From contig JAJKFJ010024690.1 in the NCBI GenBank assembly GCA_027382625.1, forward strand, positions 1 through 12,519: 12,519 nucleotides of DNA, written 5' to 3'. Made by a program: the position numbers and the translations under genes. This stretch comes from Tetmemena sp. SeJ-2015 (taxonomy: Eukaryota; Ciliophora; Spirotrichea; Sporadotrichida; Oxytrichidae). Below are positions 1-9,350 of this stretch, piece after piece; position 1 is the stretch's first letter; each line of letters opens with the position of its first letter. A model generated the notes under the pieces. It was not told the origin of the DNA, ran no database searches, and saw nothing but the letters and a program-made list of their open reading frames with translations.

Positions 1-2395
1 GAGAAATTTTTTCAAAGTCACTCTGAGTTGACAAAGTTTTATTTTGAGTAGCTAAAGTTGGCGAATGCTTTGACCTGGTTCCAGTATGAGCGGCATGCAT
101 TCCTGAAACATTTTCTCTTGACTTATTGTCAAAAGAAGACGTGGATCCTGGAATTCTACCTCTTAGGATATTCAAGTCACTCAAATTTTGAGTTTATATA
201 ATCTATAATAAATGAAAATATGTTTTATGTAGAGTCTTAGGGAAAAGCTCTTGCAAATTAGGATTAATTTCAAGAAGTTCTTCCTTTACTAGATTTGCCT
301 CATGTCTGCTTTTGAACTCTCTTCTGTTTACAGTTGAGAATTTGAGATCGTATTTGAACTTAATGAATGAGTCAGTGATGGGATCAATTGATTCCATTAG
401 CACTTTCAAAATTATAAAGATATTTAAAACTTGATAGACCTTAGTCTTATCAGCGATCTTAATAGAATATATTCCAAGGATTTTGGCCAAGAGAGAGTTG
501 GGATGGCGTTTGAGATGCGAGTGGTAGTTTGGTAGAATGGATATCAGAAAATCTCTTTCTTCCTTCTTTACTTCCTTAATTAGGAATCGCTTATCATGAG
601 TTTTAATCAAAGGCTTTCCACCTTTTGCATAGCAAAAATACATTTGGTTCTATCTTATATTTAATATTTACAATGTGCATTAGTTTTCTCGAAACTCTTT
701 ATCAAAGCTTTAGAGTTGTTGAATGGAAGCAGAGAGTCTCTGAACATGTCTTAGCTCATTTGTAGTCTTAGTCTCAAATTTTAGAAAATTATTGAACTGT
801 ACTCTGTAATTTTAAAAACTAGGCTCTGCTGGAAATTCTTTTCCAACTCATCTGGAAAAGAGTGACCGTCATCTTAGTTAAAAAAAAATGTGGATAAATA
901 TAACGATATATCAAATTTTAAGTAAGTTATACTTCTTATTAAGAGACTTTAGCGAGTAAATGCGTGATACTTTTTTACTGAAGAGATCAGTTCGAAATAA
1001 ATCACTAAAAAAGATTTTTAGAAAGTTAAAGGAAAATTACTTAGAAGCCAGAAGATCAATCATTTCAGTTGACAGCTGATTTTAAAAATACAGCTCATAC
1101 ACGTCATCCATAAGCATGCAGATGCCACTAAACGTAGCTAGTAGATTCTATATTTTTAAACACTTCTAACTTAAATTACATTTAGAGTTTCGACTTGAGT
1201 AAGTCTATCATAATTGAGCTCATTCTACTTGGTCGGAGCAGTGGGTCTAGGATGAGTAGAGTCAGTGGTTCTCTCTTATTAGTGCAGTCTCTCCGTCTCC
1301 AGCATGGATGTCATCATCATGTCAAACTCCCTTTCTCTTTAGCTTCTGAAGCAGTTTAGCTAAGCCCTGAGAAGCGGATCGCAAATAAGTCTTGTTATAG
1401 TGTTCAATAAGGGATTCAGGCAAATCAAAAGAGGAAAGAAAAGCTCCACAACTGGATCTTAGCTAAGAGGCTCGCTTTTTGCAACAAAGTTTAGAAAATG
1501 ATAGATCAGATAAGGGATCCAAGTCACAGAGTAAATCACTATGTTCGTCAAGTGGTTATTGAACAACTGCCTCTATAATGGGAATTAAGAATGTGAGTAA
1601 TCTTACTTGGCCCTTCACAACTTTATGCTTGCCACAGAGTCTATAAATTATCTTAGCTATCATGTAGAGACAGTAAGGCCAAACGAATAAGATTATAGCA
1701 CTACTTAGAAACTCCACCTAGGATCCACTTGCAATTCCACACTGGTCAAAACACTATCATAGATTTAGTTAATAGAGTTTCAAAAATTAGTAAAAAGAAA
1801 TGTTTAAAATGACTTATGCCAGCCACTTACATCTATGCCAATATCCTGTGTGATTATAGCTAATAGAGAAACAGCTAAACCAACAATGACGCAATAAAAG
1901 TGGTATTTTTTATGGCCTATTTCTTGAGGGTTATAAACTCTCTACAGAGTATCTATCATGTCATTAATGAAGTAGTGATACGCAGCTTAAGAGAATGTTG
2001 CAAATACTCCTATGATGCCCACTACATAGCAACCTACAAAGCTTTCTCTTACTGAGTCAAGGTTGGAAAGAGTGATGTGAAGAGTCATTATCATGTTAAC
2101 TATTATCACTCCCATGTAAAGCAAATTATCTAATAAAAAAAAAACATTAGACTTTAAAATAACTCATTAAATTCTAGCTTGCAAAAGGAACATGAACTGA
2201 ACTATTTCATACATCAACTTTTTTATGACAATTATCTTTATTGAAATAGCGTAGTTCTTATAAAAAAGGATGCTAAAACTTACAAGGGTTCTTTTGGTAT
2301 TTGCGGCTGAAGAGGTGCAGGACCAAAAGAGAGAGTGCGCAAAGAAGAGAGAGAATTCCAACCACAGGCACCACATACAAATAATTTTCGCCCAT
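1..2395 (-). CDS. GPCR-PIPK: seven-transmembrane receptor fused to a phosphatidylinositol-phosphate kinase (3' end off window)
   Basis: Spliced reading (TAA/TAG as Gln) starts at the ATG at 2395 (MGENYLYVVP...). Seven hydrophobic segments follow at about residues 6-29, 38-58, 68-92, 114-131, 148-170, 190-212 and 221-242; the last carries NPLLN (235-239), resembling the NPxxY of TM7. A polar linker (start of exon 5 near 1-796) leads to a PIPK domain: a Gly-containing loop AKGGKPLIKTHDKRF, the nucleotide-binding Lys in RFLIKEV, the family block ILPNYHSHLKRHPNSLLAKI, then YDLKFSTVNRR, matching the family's FDLKGSTxxR. Family knowledge: such receptor-kinase fusions are known from Dictyostelium (RpkA) and oomycetes and are thought to couple membrane sensing to PIP2 synthesis. 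Four introns are placed at 2130-2283, 1742-1830, 1573-1606 and about 797-1179. After the DLK motif the frame stays open to base 1 as a Ser/Thr-rich segment; the family's MDYSLL block was not found. Confidence is high for the fusion and moderate for the last intron. Confidence 0.85.
797..1179 (-). other. Probable intron 4 of the GPCR-PIPK gene, between receptor tail and kinase
   Basis: The receptor-tail frame (ending ...TQVETLN) meets a GTAATT donor at 1179, and both flanking frames contain TGA inside the interval. Acceptors in phase with the kinase frame are at 797 (TACAG) or 824. More than one intron may lie here. Confidence 0.5.
1573..1606 (-). other. Intron 3 of the GPCR-PIPK gene (34 nt)
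   Basis: Begins GTAAGATTAC and ends CATTATAG. Removal shifts from the TM5 frame to the frame that encodes TM6 and the NPxxN-bearing TM7. Without it, the open frame beyond TM5 lacks these segments. Confidence 0.75.
1742..1830 (-). other. Intron 2 of the GPCR-PIPK gene (89 nt)
   Basis: Begins GTAAGTGG and ends GACCAG. Removal joins the TM4 exon to the TM5 exon at a codon boundary and skips an in-frame TGA at 1745-1747. Confidence 0.75.
2130..2283 (-). other. Intron 1 of the GPCR-PIPK gene
   Basis: On the minus strand it begins GTAAGT and ends in a T-run followed by ATTAG. Removal joins the TM1 exon to the TM2 exon in phase (one base plus two). Confidence 0.8.
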
Positions 2396-3005
2396 GTTTC
2401 TATAATATTTATACTTATCTTCTCAAATCCATTTACAAAACAAATAATTTCTCAAATTCAAAAATTGAATATAAAATATTCTTCTATAGAAGTAGACTAT
2501 TTTTTTTTCTTTGCTGTAAATGCAATAGGAATTTTACTTAGTTTGAATATAAATAAATCCATTTATTCTTTTCTAATTTGTATTATACTTTTTTGTAACT
2601 TATTAAAGTACAAAGTTGTGATCATATCTTTAGTTTACTATCATCTCCCAGAATTCTTACGCTAATTTCTGAGCTCTCAAGTTTGGAAAGCGAATCACTG
2701 AACCTATCTTCACTAATCACACTTTTAATTTATGAAACTTTATCAATTATCATAATTTGAGATAATTTAGTTCTTCAAATTTGGAACGAATTTACTCTAG
2801 TTTTCTATTTTCTGCTGTTTGTCTTATGATAGTCCATAATGATTCCCTCTTTCTTGTTGAGATTTGGGTTGAAATGTGCTTTAAGAAATAAAGAAAGGCT
2901 TTTGCTAATGCAATAGAATACTATTTTTTGACTAAAAATCTTCTTCAGTTTTGGTAATGCTGTTCTGGAACAAATTATTTCTTGTGTTGCCGTTGCTTTA
3001 AGCAA
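2396..3005. other. AT-rich spacer between the GPCR-PIPK gene and the Gln-rich gene
   Basis: Most of this stretch is AT-rich without a convincing coding signal and should hold the promoter of the receptor-kinase gene (start at 2395) and the 3' end of the upstream gene. On the minus strand 2778-3005 stays open (76 codons) in the same frame as the upstream gene, directly after its TGA, so a last exon or a longer C-terminus is possible. Confidence 0.5.
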
Positions 3006-4352
3006 TCATAGACTTTATAACAATAAGAAATAGTAAACTATTGAGTTCTAAAGTTGATATTTGTACCAGTTTAAATTGTAAGAGCTTTAGGTTGTGCTCC
3101 TGTATTTCTGCTTCTCATTTAATTAAATAAAATTATAGTCACTTCTCAACTTTGAAACCTGTTTGAGATAACGTTCATTGCTAGACTTTAAGTTTTGTGA
3201 GTTTTTACTAATTTATGAGATCGATTGTGATGATGTCTTTTTAATAATTTCTAACTGCTTTTCTTAATTTTCATTTATTTCCTAATAAGCACTTGTTTCC
3301 TTAGAAATTTTGTCCTCTCGCAGTTAATTTTCATGCTAGATTGATTCCTTTGGCTATGTTTAGAGTGTGTGAAACTTAGTTTGCAATTGCTTATTTGTTT
3401 CTTCGCCCTCATAAATCTGTATGACTTTCATGAGATCGTAATTGTCTTGTTAATATGATCCCCTCTGCTTGGATATCTGATACAGACTTGGATCATTTAT
3501 TTTGGCCAGCTCTCTTTACTTTTATAGCAATGACTTTAGATCTCTGTGCTGTTTGCTTCTGCTTTAAGGAACTGAGTAATCAAATCTAGAGCTAGAAGCC
3601 ATTTGATTTGAGAATTAACTAGACTTCTAGTTATTTTAGGTGATTATAGACTTAGTAAAGAAACCCTAAGAGTGAGATAAAGTGGAGGCTGCAGTAGTCA
3701 CTCTTTTCATACTTTGGCTTGAGAAAGCAATTTTCTGTCTTGATTGGGTAGCTAAATGTGAAGTGGAGGGCTTATTTTAGTCAAAAGCCTCGAAACTCAA
3801 GGGCTCATCTAAATCACCGTTTTACTCATAATAAATCAATTCATTATATTTACTCAGCATTAGTCCTTATAATTGGAAAATCACCTTGTCCTTGACCATT
3901 TACAAAATATTATATTATAAAAAAAAGAAACTTTACTTTATAAACCAAAATAAATTTTCTTATTTAAGATACTTTGAAGAAATGACATAATAAAATTAAA
4001 TTATTTATTGATTTCTCTGTTTGGGAGAAGCTGAAAATACAGTTCTCAGCTATTAGAATTTTCTTATAGTTTATGCATTATCCTTAGATATTTAAGCGTG
4101 TCTGTCAATTTTCTATACCTGCTGTTTGATTTCTTATTTGATGATTCTATTCTTACACTTGAGAAACAAATTCTCCACTTCCATTTTAGTAAGTTACTTA
4201 TCCTTATGAGGGCTTGTATGTATTCTGGCTGCACTTGTATTGTAATTAAGCTTTGGGATTTGCTAAGGATCAGTTAATTTTCTGTTCTTAAGATCTTTAA
4301 GGTTAGCGCTTATAGAAGGAGAGGAGGGCTTAGTTAAAGACACTTTTAGCAT
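3006..4352 (-). CDS. Gln/Ser/Lys-rich hypothetical protein, 448 codons
   Basis: With TAA/TAG read as Gln, the minus strand is open for 466 codons (3009-4406). The first ATG is at 4352 (MLKVSLTKPSSPSISANL) and the stop TGA at 3006-3008. About 36 of its codons are TAA or TAG, so it is invisible in the standard code. Residues about 55-100 are charged and helical-looking (EIKQQVQKIDRHAQ), a likely coiled coil. The centre is Ser/Thr/Gln-rich and probably disordered (about residues 190-260), and the C-terminal third is Gln/Lys/Glu-rich (KSLLQKQRELAKI; NENQEKQLEIIKK), again suggesting helices. A very AT-rich hydrophobic patch encoded around 3900-3990 could be an unspliced intron. A good acceptor (TTTTCATAATTATAG) ends at 4374, just upstream of the chosen ATG, so extra 5' exons are possible. 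No known domain is recognised. Confidence 0.65.
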
Positions 4353-4690
4353 TTTATACTCTCTAATCTACAACTATAATTATGAAAATGAAAAATGATA
4401 AGGGAATCAATTTAAATCTTGAAGTTATCTCTTGACTTAAGCAGCAGTCTCATTTTATTTAGAGATTTAGTTTCTTATCTCCACATTAACCCTTGCTCTT
4501 AGTTTTCCTCCTCCTCTTCAGCCGAATCTTCAGAGAACGAAGAAGTCTCCTCACTATCTTTACCTCCAAAATAAAATTAAAATTAAGATCCTCTCACGAG
4601 ACCAAACTTCTTCAAATCAAATGTTATTTAAAATATGGCAAATTAATTTTCAAGTGCTTTGAACTCTTCTTGTTTTTCTTAGATTTGTCA
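4353..4690 (-). other. Unresolved coding-like stretch with an acidic tract
   Basis: The minus-strand frame at 4500-4687 is open and contains KQEEFKALENQ and the acidic run SEETSSFSEDSAEEEEENQ. It continues open leftward into less protein-like sequence overlapping the next gene's 5' end. It may be a 5' exon of the gene at 3006-4352, joined through the acceptor at 4374, or the end of the large gene at about 4757-8261. No phase-consistent consensus donor was found, so it is left unassigned. Confidence 0.35.
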
Positions 4691-4756
4691 ATACCTATCC
4701 TCTCATTATTTGTAAAACAAAACTATAAATTTAAAATTATGCCAAAATTTTTCAGG

Positions 4757-7700
4757 TCATATTAGTGGAGATGTAAATATATATTAAAACCGTCTTTTAT
4801 CACCTTGATCTTCTATTGTTTAAAATTTTATTTATAAAAAATTATATCTCAAATATTTTACTTAACTTAATCTTTTTATTAAATTAATTATAATAATTTA
4901 AGTATCTATAATATTTGAATCGCTAGTAAGAGTGGTTTAAGGTAGATCGAACTTAAAAGTCATCCTTCTATTTGCAATAAACTCTTGTCGCTTTCTCTCA
5001 TTTTCTTCCTCTTCGTTAGAATCAAAAGATTAAAAAATAACTAATTAAATATATTTTAAGATGTTTAGAGGCTGCTAGTATCAAGAGAGATATTTACGTT
5101 GCTAACATCATCACCTAGTAAATCTCTGTCTCTCAAAGCACTTGCTCTCACAGTCATGCCGTTTTCATCTCTCATTCCGCTTATCTTTTTTTGAACAGTA
5201 TTCAATGATATCCTATTTGCAAAATTACTCACTGAGATATCTTTCTACTGTGCTGGCTACAATAACTAATACTCTAACTTTTAATATAAAGATAATAAGG
5301 ATTGATCTCCAAAAGGGCCTTTTAGATTATGAGTTTGCTCTTTATATTGCTATTGCTGCGCACTAAAGTCCATGTTTTCATGGTTATCTACTATGTGAGG
5401 TTACTGAGGCACACCAGCATACTTATTGAGTTCATCAAGAGTAATAATTGTAGCTGCAAAATCCTCTTGGAGTTTCTCTTTACCCATCGGATGTACCTTA
5501 ATCTTCATTTTCTTCATTGACTTTAAATTAAAGAGTAACCTTTAAATTAAGACTCGTAAATGTTGAGATTCTTACTTCTCGAAGATCCTGGCTTTAAGAG
5601 AGGGCTATCTTTAGAAATTGAGGGGATTCTGAGTTATTTCCTCTTGCTTTTGATTACAGGAGGTCGAGATAAACTCTATAGAAAATATAGTAATATTCCA
5701 TTAATTTAATTAGAAGGTTATATAATCATCGTTGTCGTCTATCTTACCAAGTTTCATTCTCCTCAGCATGACTTTAGTATTTGAGTTAACTTTTTTCTTG
5801 AGAAGATGAGAAATTCCAAGCTTGAGTTAGTCCATTGCAGTTTTATCCATTTTGCGAATGTTTTTATTGTCTAAGCCTCCACAGCAAGTGCACTGGCAAC
5901 TCTTTCTTCTATTAAGGTAATGAGCGTCTATGAAGTTCTGCTTTTCTAATGCTCGTTGCTTACTCTCTAAAGTCTTCTCTTTTGATTTCTGCCTTAAACT
6001 TGACTTGTTTATTTCAACTGGACCCTCAGTAGGGGCTTCTTCGTTTTAAACTTAGAGAGTTTCGGAGAACATACTGCTTTTACGCTTAGATTTCAGAAGC
6101 TGCTCCTCCTAGTCATCATCGTAATCTTCTGCTAAGAATTTAGCCTCTGGAAGACTCTTGGAGTTGCGATAATGCTCCTTATGCACTCTGTTCATTTAAT
6201 GACTGTGATTCACTTAACGAGAGAGCTCAGATGAAAAGTAGTTTTCGAAGTCCACATAAGTGAAAGCATCTAGATCCACATTTAAATGTGGGGCTGTAGC
6301 ATCTAAGCCCGCTCTTTGCACTTTATTCTGAATAAGGTGTATTAAAACTATAAGATTTTACAAAGCTTAAAAATAATTGCCTCTATTGTCTTGTTGGAAA
6401 GTACTATATTTCTCTTAGTTGGACTTTCTGGTAAATTAGGATTTGCCTTTCTCTACTAGTGCTATTCTCCCGTAAATTAATCTCTAAAACTATTTGCACC
6501 TTCAAAGTTCATCTTTAGTGCCTTCTTGAATAGAAGTTTAATTATTGTAGAATATAAAATTTGAACACTTTTGAAATGAAAGTTTCTTGTAGAGCTGTTT
6601 CATGTAGTCTTTATTCTCTTTGGCAAAAATTTGTTGAAGGAACTGAGCTGAGAAACTGCTAATTCTCCCGTTGATGATTTCATTTGCAATCTTGAACTTC
6701 TAGAACTCAGATAGCTTGTACAAATCTTTGATTTCCTCTTTCTTTACCACAGATTCAATTCTCTTACTTTACCGAGAAGAGGATTTCTGTAGATCTCTCA
6801 AGTTGATTTGATTATTCGAGCTACCATTTTAATGGATCTCCAAATTCTTCTATTATATAGTTAATAACCTTTAATATGTGTGTATGTTTCTTAGTAGATA
6901 TTGATTTAGCTGCATTAAAAATAGATCGCTTATCCTCTGGATTCATTTTCTTCAACGAAATTTCATTACTTGTTTTAGGTTGTGATGATGCCAACCCATT
7001 CGTTTACCTTGGTCGAGTTTGGTTTATTCCTCTGCTTCAAATAATTAGAAATATTTTTTTAATTTATAATGCTAAGTTGCTAGCCGACAGAAAAATTACT
7101 GAACTGAGCGTTGGTGACTGATCTTCTCATACCTATTTGGAATTATTTCTCATCGGCTGTCTGTCCCCCAGCTATTGAGCCTGCTTAAACTGACTCATCT
7201 TTAGCCTTCTTTATAGCCTACTCCACATATTTTTGGTACTTATTCCCATAAGGACTTAGAATTAAATTAGTAACACTTCATTATAATAATAATATTCTAA
7301 GGAATTCCGAGGAAGATACTCTTCCATCCTTTCTCCTCGTCATCAAAAGTGATGGAGGGCATATTTTCAAACTACATGCCATGGTTTTTAACACTTTGCA
7401 GTCGCTCTTTAATTTCATCTTGTTCGTGCTGAGATTACTCGTGCTCATTTCTATACTGCTTCATGTTGAAGAACGATGTCTGCTTAAAGTCGTTCCTCTT
7501 AATGAAGTACGAGAATATCTATCCAATAGAGAAATGTGAATAGGATGTAAATTTATAAGGAGATAAATCCAAAGGCTCTATTGTTATTGTTCGAAGCTGC
7601 ATGATTGCTATGTGCTTGCTAACTTTGCGTATGGTGCCTAGAGTAAGAAATTATAATTTTTTTGAAACTTGAAAATGCAATTTGGAGGTAAATCTTTTGC

Positions 7701-8261
7701 CAAAGTAAGTGATTTTTGGATGAATCACTTCTTTATTTATCAAAAAGAAAAAGAATCTTAAATTCGAGAGGTTCCTTACTTATTTATTAAAATATTAATT
7801 TGTATGAGTCATGGAGCCTTGTCCCAAACCTCTGATACTCTTTGTTCTGAGAAGAGGAGATTAAATTTAAACTCCGAGTCCACCCCCTGCTCCTGCTGCT
7901 GCTCTCTTTGATCTTAATAGGCCATGCTAACTATTTCCCTCGTTGCTCTCTCCTTGAGCTGTAGCCAGCAAGTGCTTTGGACTTAGCTCATGCACTCTAA
8001 TAAATTTGAGCACTATTTATTTAGTACTCTAATTTTGAAGCTAGGTCTTCTTTAATCTATAAATAGGATGTTGATAATGATAGTGGCATTAAAATCTTGT
8101 TTTAATTTTAACTCGATTTCTTACGCATTATCTTTGAGTTGGATCTCTATAGCTACTAAATTTTAATTCAATTTAATTTCCTATGATTTATATATAATTT
8201 GTGGGGAAAGCGGAGTGCTGAGGAGGTGCTTGGAAGATCTCTGATTTGATTAATTATCCAT
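4757..8261 (-). CDS. Large multi-exon hypothetical protein, charged, with Cys cluster
   Basis: It starts at ATG 8261 (MDNQSNQRSSKHLL...). Coding-quality segments follow in order: VHELSPKHLLATAQGESNE (near 7990), MQLRTITIEPLDLSPYKF (7602), YGNKYQKYVEQAIKKAKDE (7250), a Lys/Glu-rich helical part (6600-6850), LDAFTYVDFENYF (6250), acidic AEDYDDDQEEQ, a basic stretch, then RRKSCQCTCCGGLDNKN (5900), VHPMGKEKLQEDF (5480), and near the end EEEENERKRQEFIANRR (4985). Several introns are supported (7615-7779, 7255-7276, 6850-7007, 6328-6361, 5676-5747). Others near 8010, 6490-6566, 5540-5575 and 5040-5080 are uncertain. The first in-frame TGA after the last good segment is 4757-4759; a further splice with a GTAAAA donor near 4865 would move the end to 4612. 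The total is roughly 850-1000 residues, with no signal peptide or membrane segment. I do not recognise a family. It could be two genes. Confidence 0.6.
5676..5747 (-). other. Likely intron in the large hypothetical gene (72 nt)
   Basis: Begins GTAAGATAG and ends TTTTCTATAG. Its length is a multiple of three, so the frame is open either way. The splice signals and AT-rich content favour removal. Confidence 0.5.
6328..6361 (-). other. Intron in the large hypothetical gene (34 nt)
   Basis: Begins GTAAAATC and ends CCTTATTCAG; both borders are at codon boundaries. Removal joins FPTRQQRQLFLSF to NKVQRAGLDATAP. Confidence 0.65.
6850..7007 (-). other. Intron in the large hypothetical gene (158 nt)
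   Basis: The donor GTAAAC follows the codons for KQRNKPNSTK; the acceptor TATATAATAG precedes KNLEIHQNGSS. Both sides are phase 0. An in-frame TGA lies inside (near 6964). Confidence 0.7.
7255..7276 (-). other. 22-nt intron in the large hypothetical gene
   Basis: Reads GTGTTACTAATTT...TTCTAAG on the minus strand. Removal joins ...PQNIIIIM to NPYGNKYQKY with the split codon AA|T. Without it the downstream frame is lost. The donor is not the usual GTAAG, but the interval contains TAC-TAA-T just upstream of the acceptor. Confidence 0.55.
7615..7779 (-). other. Intron in the large hypothetical gene
   Basis: Begins GTAAGG, directly after the codons for THTNQYFNKQ. The nearest phase-matching acceptors are AGCAAG at 7615 or ATGCAG at 7597. 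Removal keeps the MQLRTITIEP frame. Confidence 0.55.
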
Positions 8262-8698
8262 TGAGTTTATTCCCTTTTTAATTCTATAATTATTTTACCC
8301 CAGTTTACTCTCACTATATTCATAATACTTTATTTTAAACGCTCTCAGCAATTTATCCACATACTAATTTATTAATTTAATTAAATAATTTAGATCAACT
8401 AATAGAATAGTTTTTAAAAAAATATTGCCATAATTTTTGTAAGACTTTCCTAAGAAAAGTAAGTTTTAACTTGTTAAAATATAAGAGGAGAACAATTCAT
8501 AATTTAAAGAATTAAATATTAAAGAAATAAAGCATATTTAATATAGAGAGAGAGAGAGAAATCATAAGTTATTAACACATATATGCGAGTAGGAATTTAC
8601 CGTACTCTACATTTATACTTTTAAAAATAAGTTATAGAATTGGAAGTTATCACTAAAATAAGTAGATATTCCATATTTAAATGATTATCGATAGTTTC
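8262..8698. other. AT-rich intergenic spacer
   Basis: Very AT-rich with no coding signal on either strand. It lies between the stop of the small acidic gene and the start of the large gene and should contain the terminator of the former and the promoter of the latter (both minus strand). An AG dinucleotide repeat sits at 8545-8559. Confidence 0.6.
8545..8559 (+). repeat. AG dinucleotide microsatellite
   Basis: Seven uninterrupted AG units plus one base inside the spacer. Such runs are common in AT-rich intergenic DNA, and no function is claimed. Confidence 0.85.
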
Positions 8699-9297
8699 TC
8701 AAAGGAAATTGAAATCCTGTTTGAAGAGAGCTTTGCCTGTCAATACAGTGCTATGCAAATCAGAGTCATCATAGTTCTCTTAAATCATACTCAAATCGTC
8801 AATTAAAGATTCATCAAGTAGCATCTTCTCCTCGTGTGGGGACACCCTTAGATCTTAGCTAGCAAGGTTAGGCTTAGAATTGCCCTGTAGAGTTGGAGTC
8901 TTCACTTATGATTAAGTGAGGCTCTTCTACTAAATTTCTCGCTTTGAGGGAGTTGAGGGATGCAAATAGGTTTATTACATTTCAAAACGACAATGGATTT
9001 AATTTTGATGTGAAGATTCAAGATGATACTATGCAAAAATTACTTTATCTAGAGTGGATTAGTGTTTGAGTAAATCGTTTTCTTCGACCATGGAAGATTC
9101 CGCAATATTGTTACTTCTCTAGGATGTTTGATGGCCTCTATCGCTCGTTGTTACTCTTCCGAATAAATTGCTTTACAAACAAAATATAATCCTAGATATA
9201 TTTTAACAGCATTTGTTACATGCTTTATTTCATTAGTTTAAAGAAAACCATAATCATAAGTTATTCTTCTTTTTAACCTTACGTCTTTTTTGGACAT
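8699..9297 (-). CDS. Small hypothetical acidic protein, two exons, about 144 residues
   Basis: Exon 1 (9283-9297) encodes MSKKD and is followed at once by a GTAAGG donor. Exon 2 (8699-9118) starts after CATCCTAG, phase 0, and runs to the TGA at 8699-8701. The protein is polar and Gln/Ser-rich with no membrane segment (SSMVEENDLLKHQSTLDK; SQVKTPTLQGNSKPNLASQ). The C-terminus is acidic and well formed (EEKMLLDESLIDDLSMIQEN, then YDDSDLHSTVLTGKALFKQD). A second intron beginning GTAATT after STLDK is possible because the following 25 codons are less protein-like. A start at the internal Met at 9091 is the alternative. Only 53 nt separate its ATG from the stop of the upstream protease-like gene on the same strand. 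No family is recognised. Confidence 0.6.
9119..9282 (-). other. Intron of the small acidic gene (164 nt)
   Basis: Donor GTAAGGTT after MSKKD; acceptor AAACATCCTAG before RSNNIAESS. It is phase 0 and contains a TGA in the downstream frame. Confidence 0.6.
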
Positions 9298-9350
9298 ATT
9301 AACTTTTAATTACTCTTTTTTTGTTGTTGCTTAGAGTAGATTTTCTTTCA
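9298..9350. other. 53-nt spacer between protease-like gene stop and next gene start
   Basis: Both flanking genes are on the minus strand. This short A/T-rich interval must contain the 3' end of one gene and the promoter or 5' leader of the other, unless the protease-like protein ends elsewhere. Confidence 0.45.

Noticed and set aside
1325..1606. Continuous minus-strand frame straight through from TM5 without an intron
   Set aside because: It stays open but yields no membrane segment and ends in TGA at 1322. The 34-nt intron route gives TM6 and an NPxxN-bearing TM7 instead.
2270..2665. 131-codon plus-strand open frame
   Set aside because: It overlaps the first exon and intron of the receptor-kinase gene on the other strand and then runs into AT-rich spacer. 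The composition is random hydrophobic, with no domain.
4493..4765. 90-codon plus-strand open frame rich in Leu/Arg
   Set aside because: It is the antisense shadow of the acidic and Lys-rich minus-strand frames in the same interval.
5142..5520. Two plus-strand open frames (74 and 63 codons)
   Set aside because: Both lie antisense to well-formed minus-strand coding (VHPMGKEKLQEDF, ALRDRDLLGDDVSN) of the large gene.
6876..7121. 81-codon plus-strand open frame
   Set aside because: It is antisense to an exon (SVTNAQFSNFSVG) and the 158-nt intron of the large minus-strand gene.
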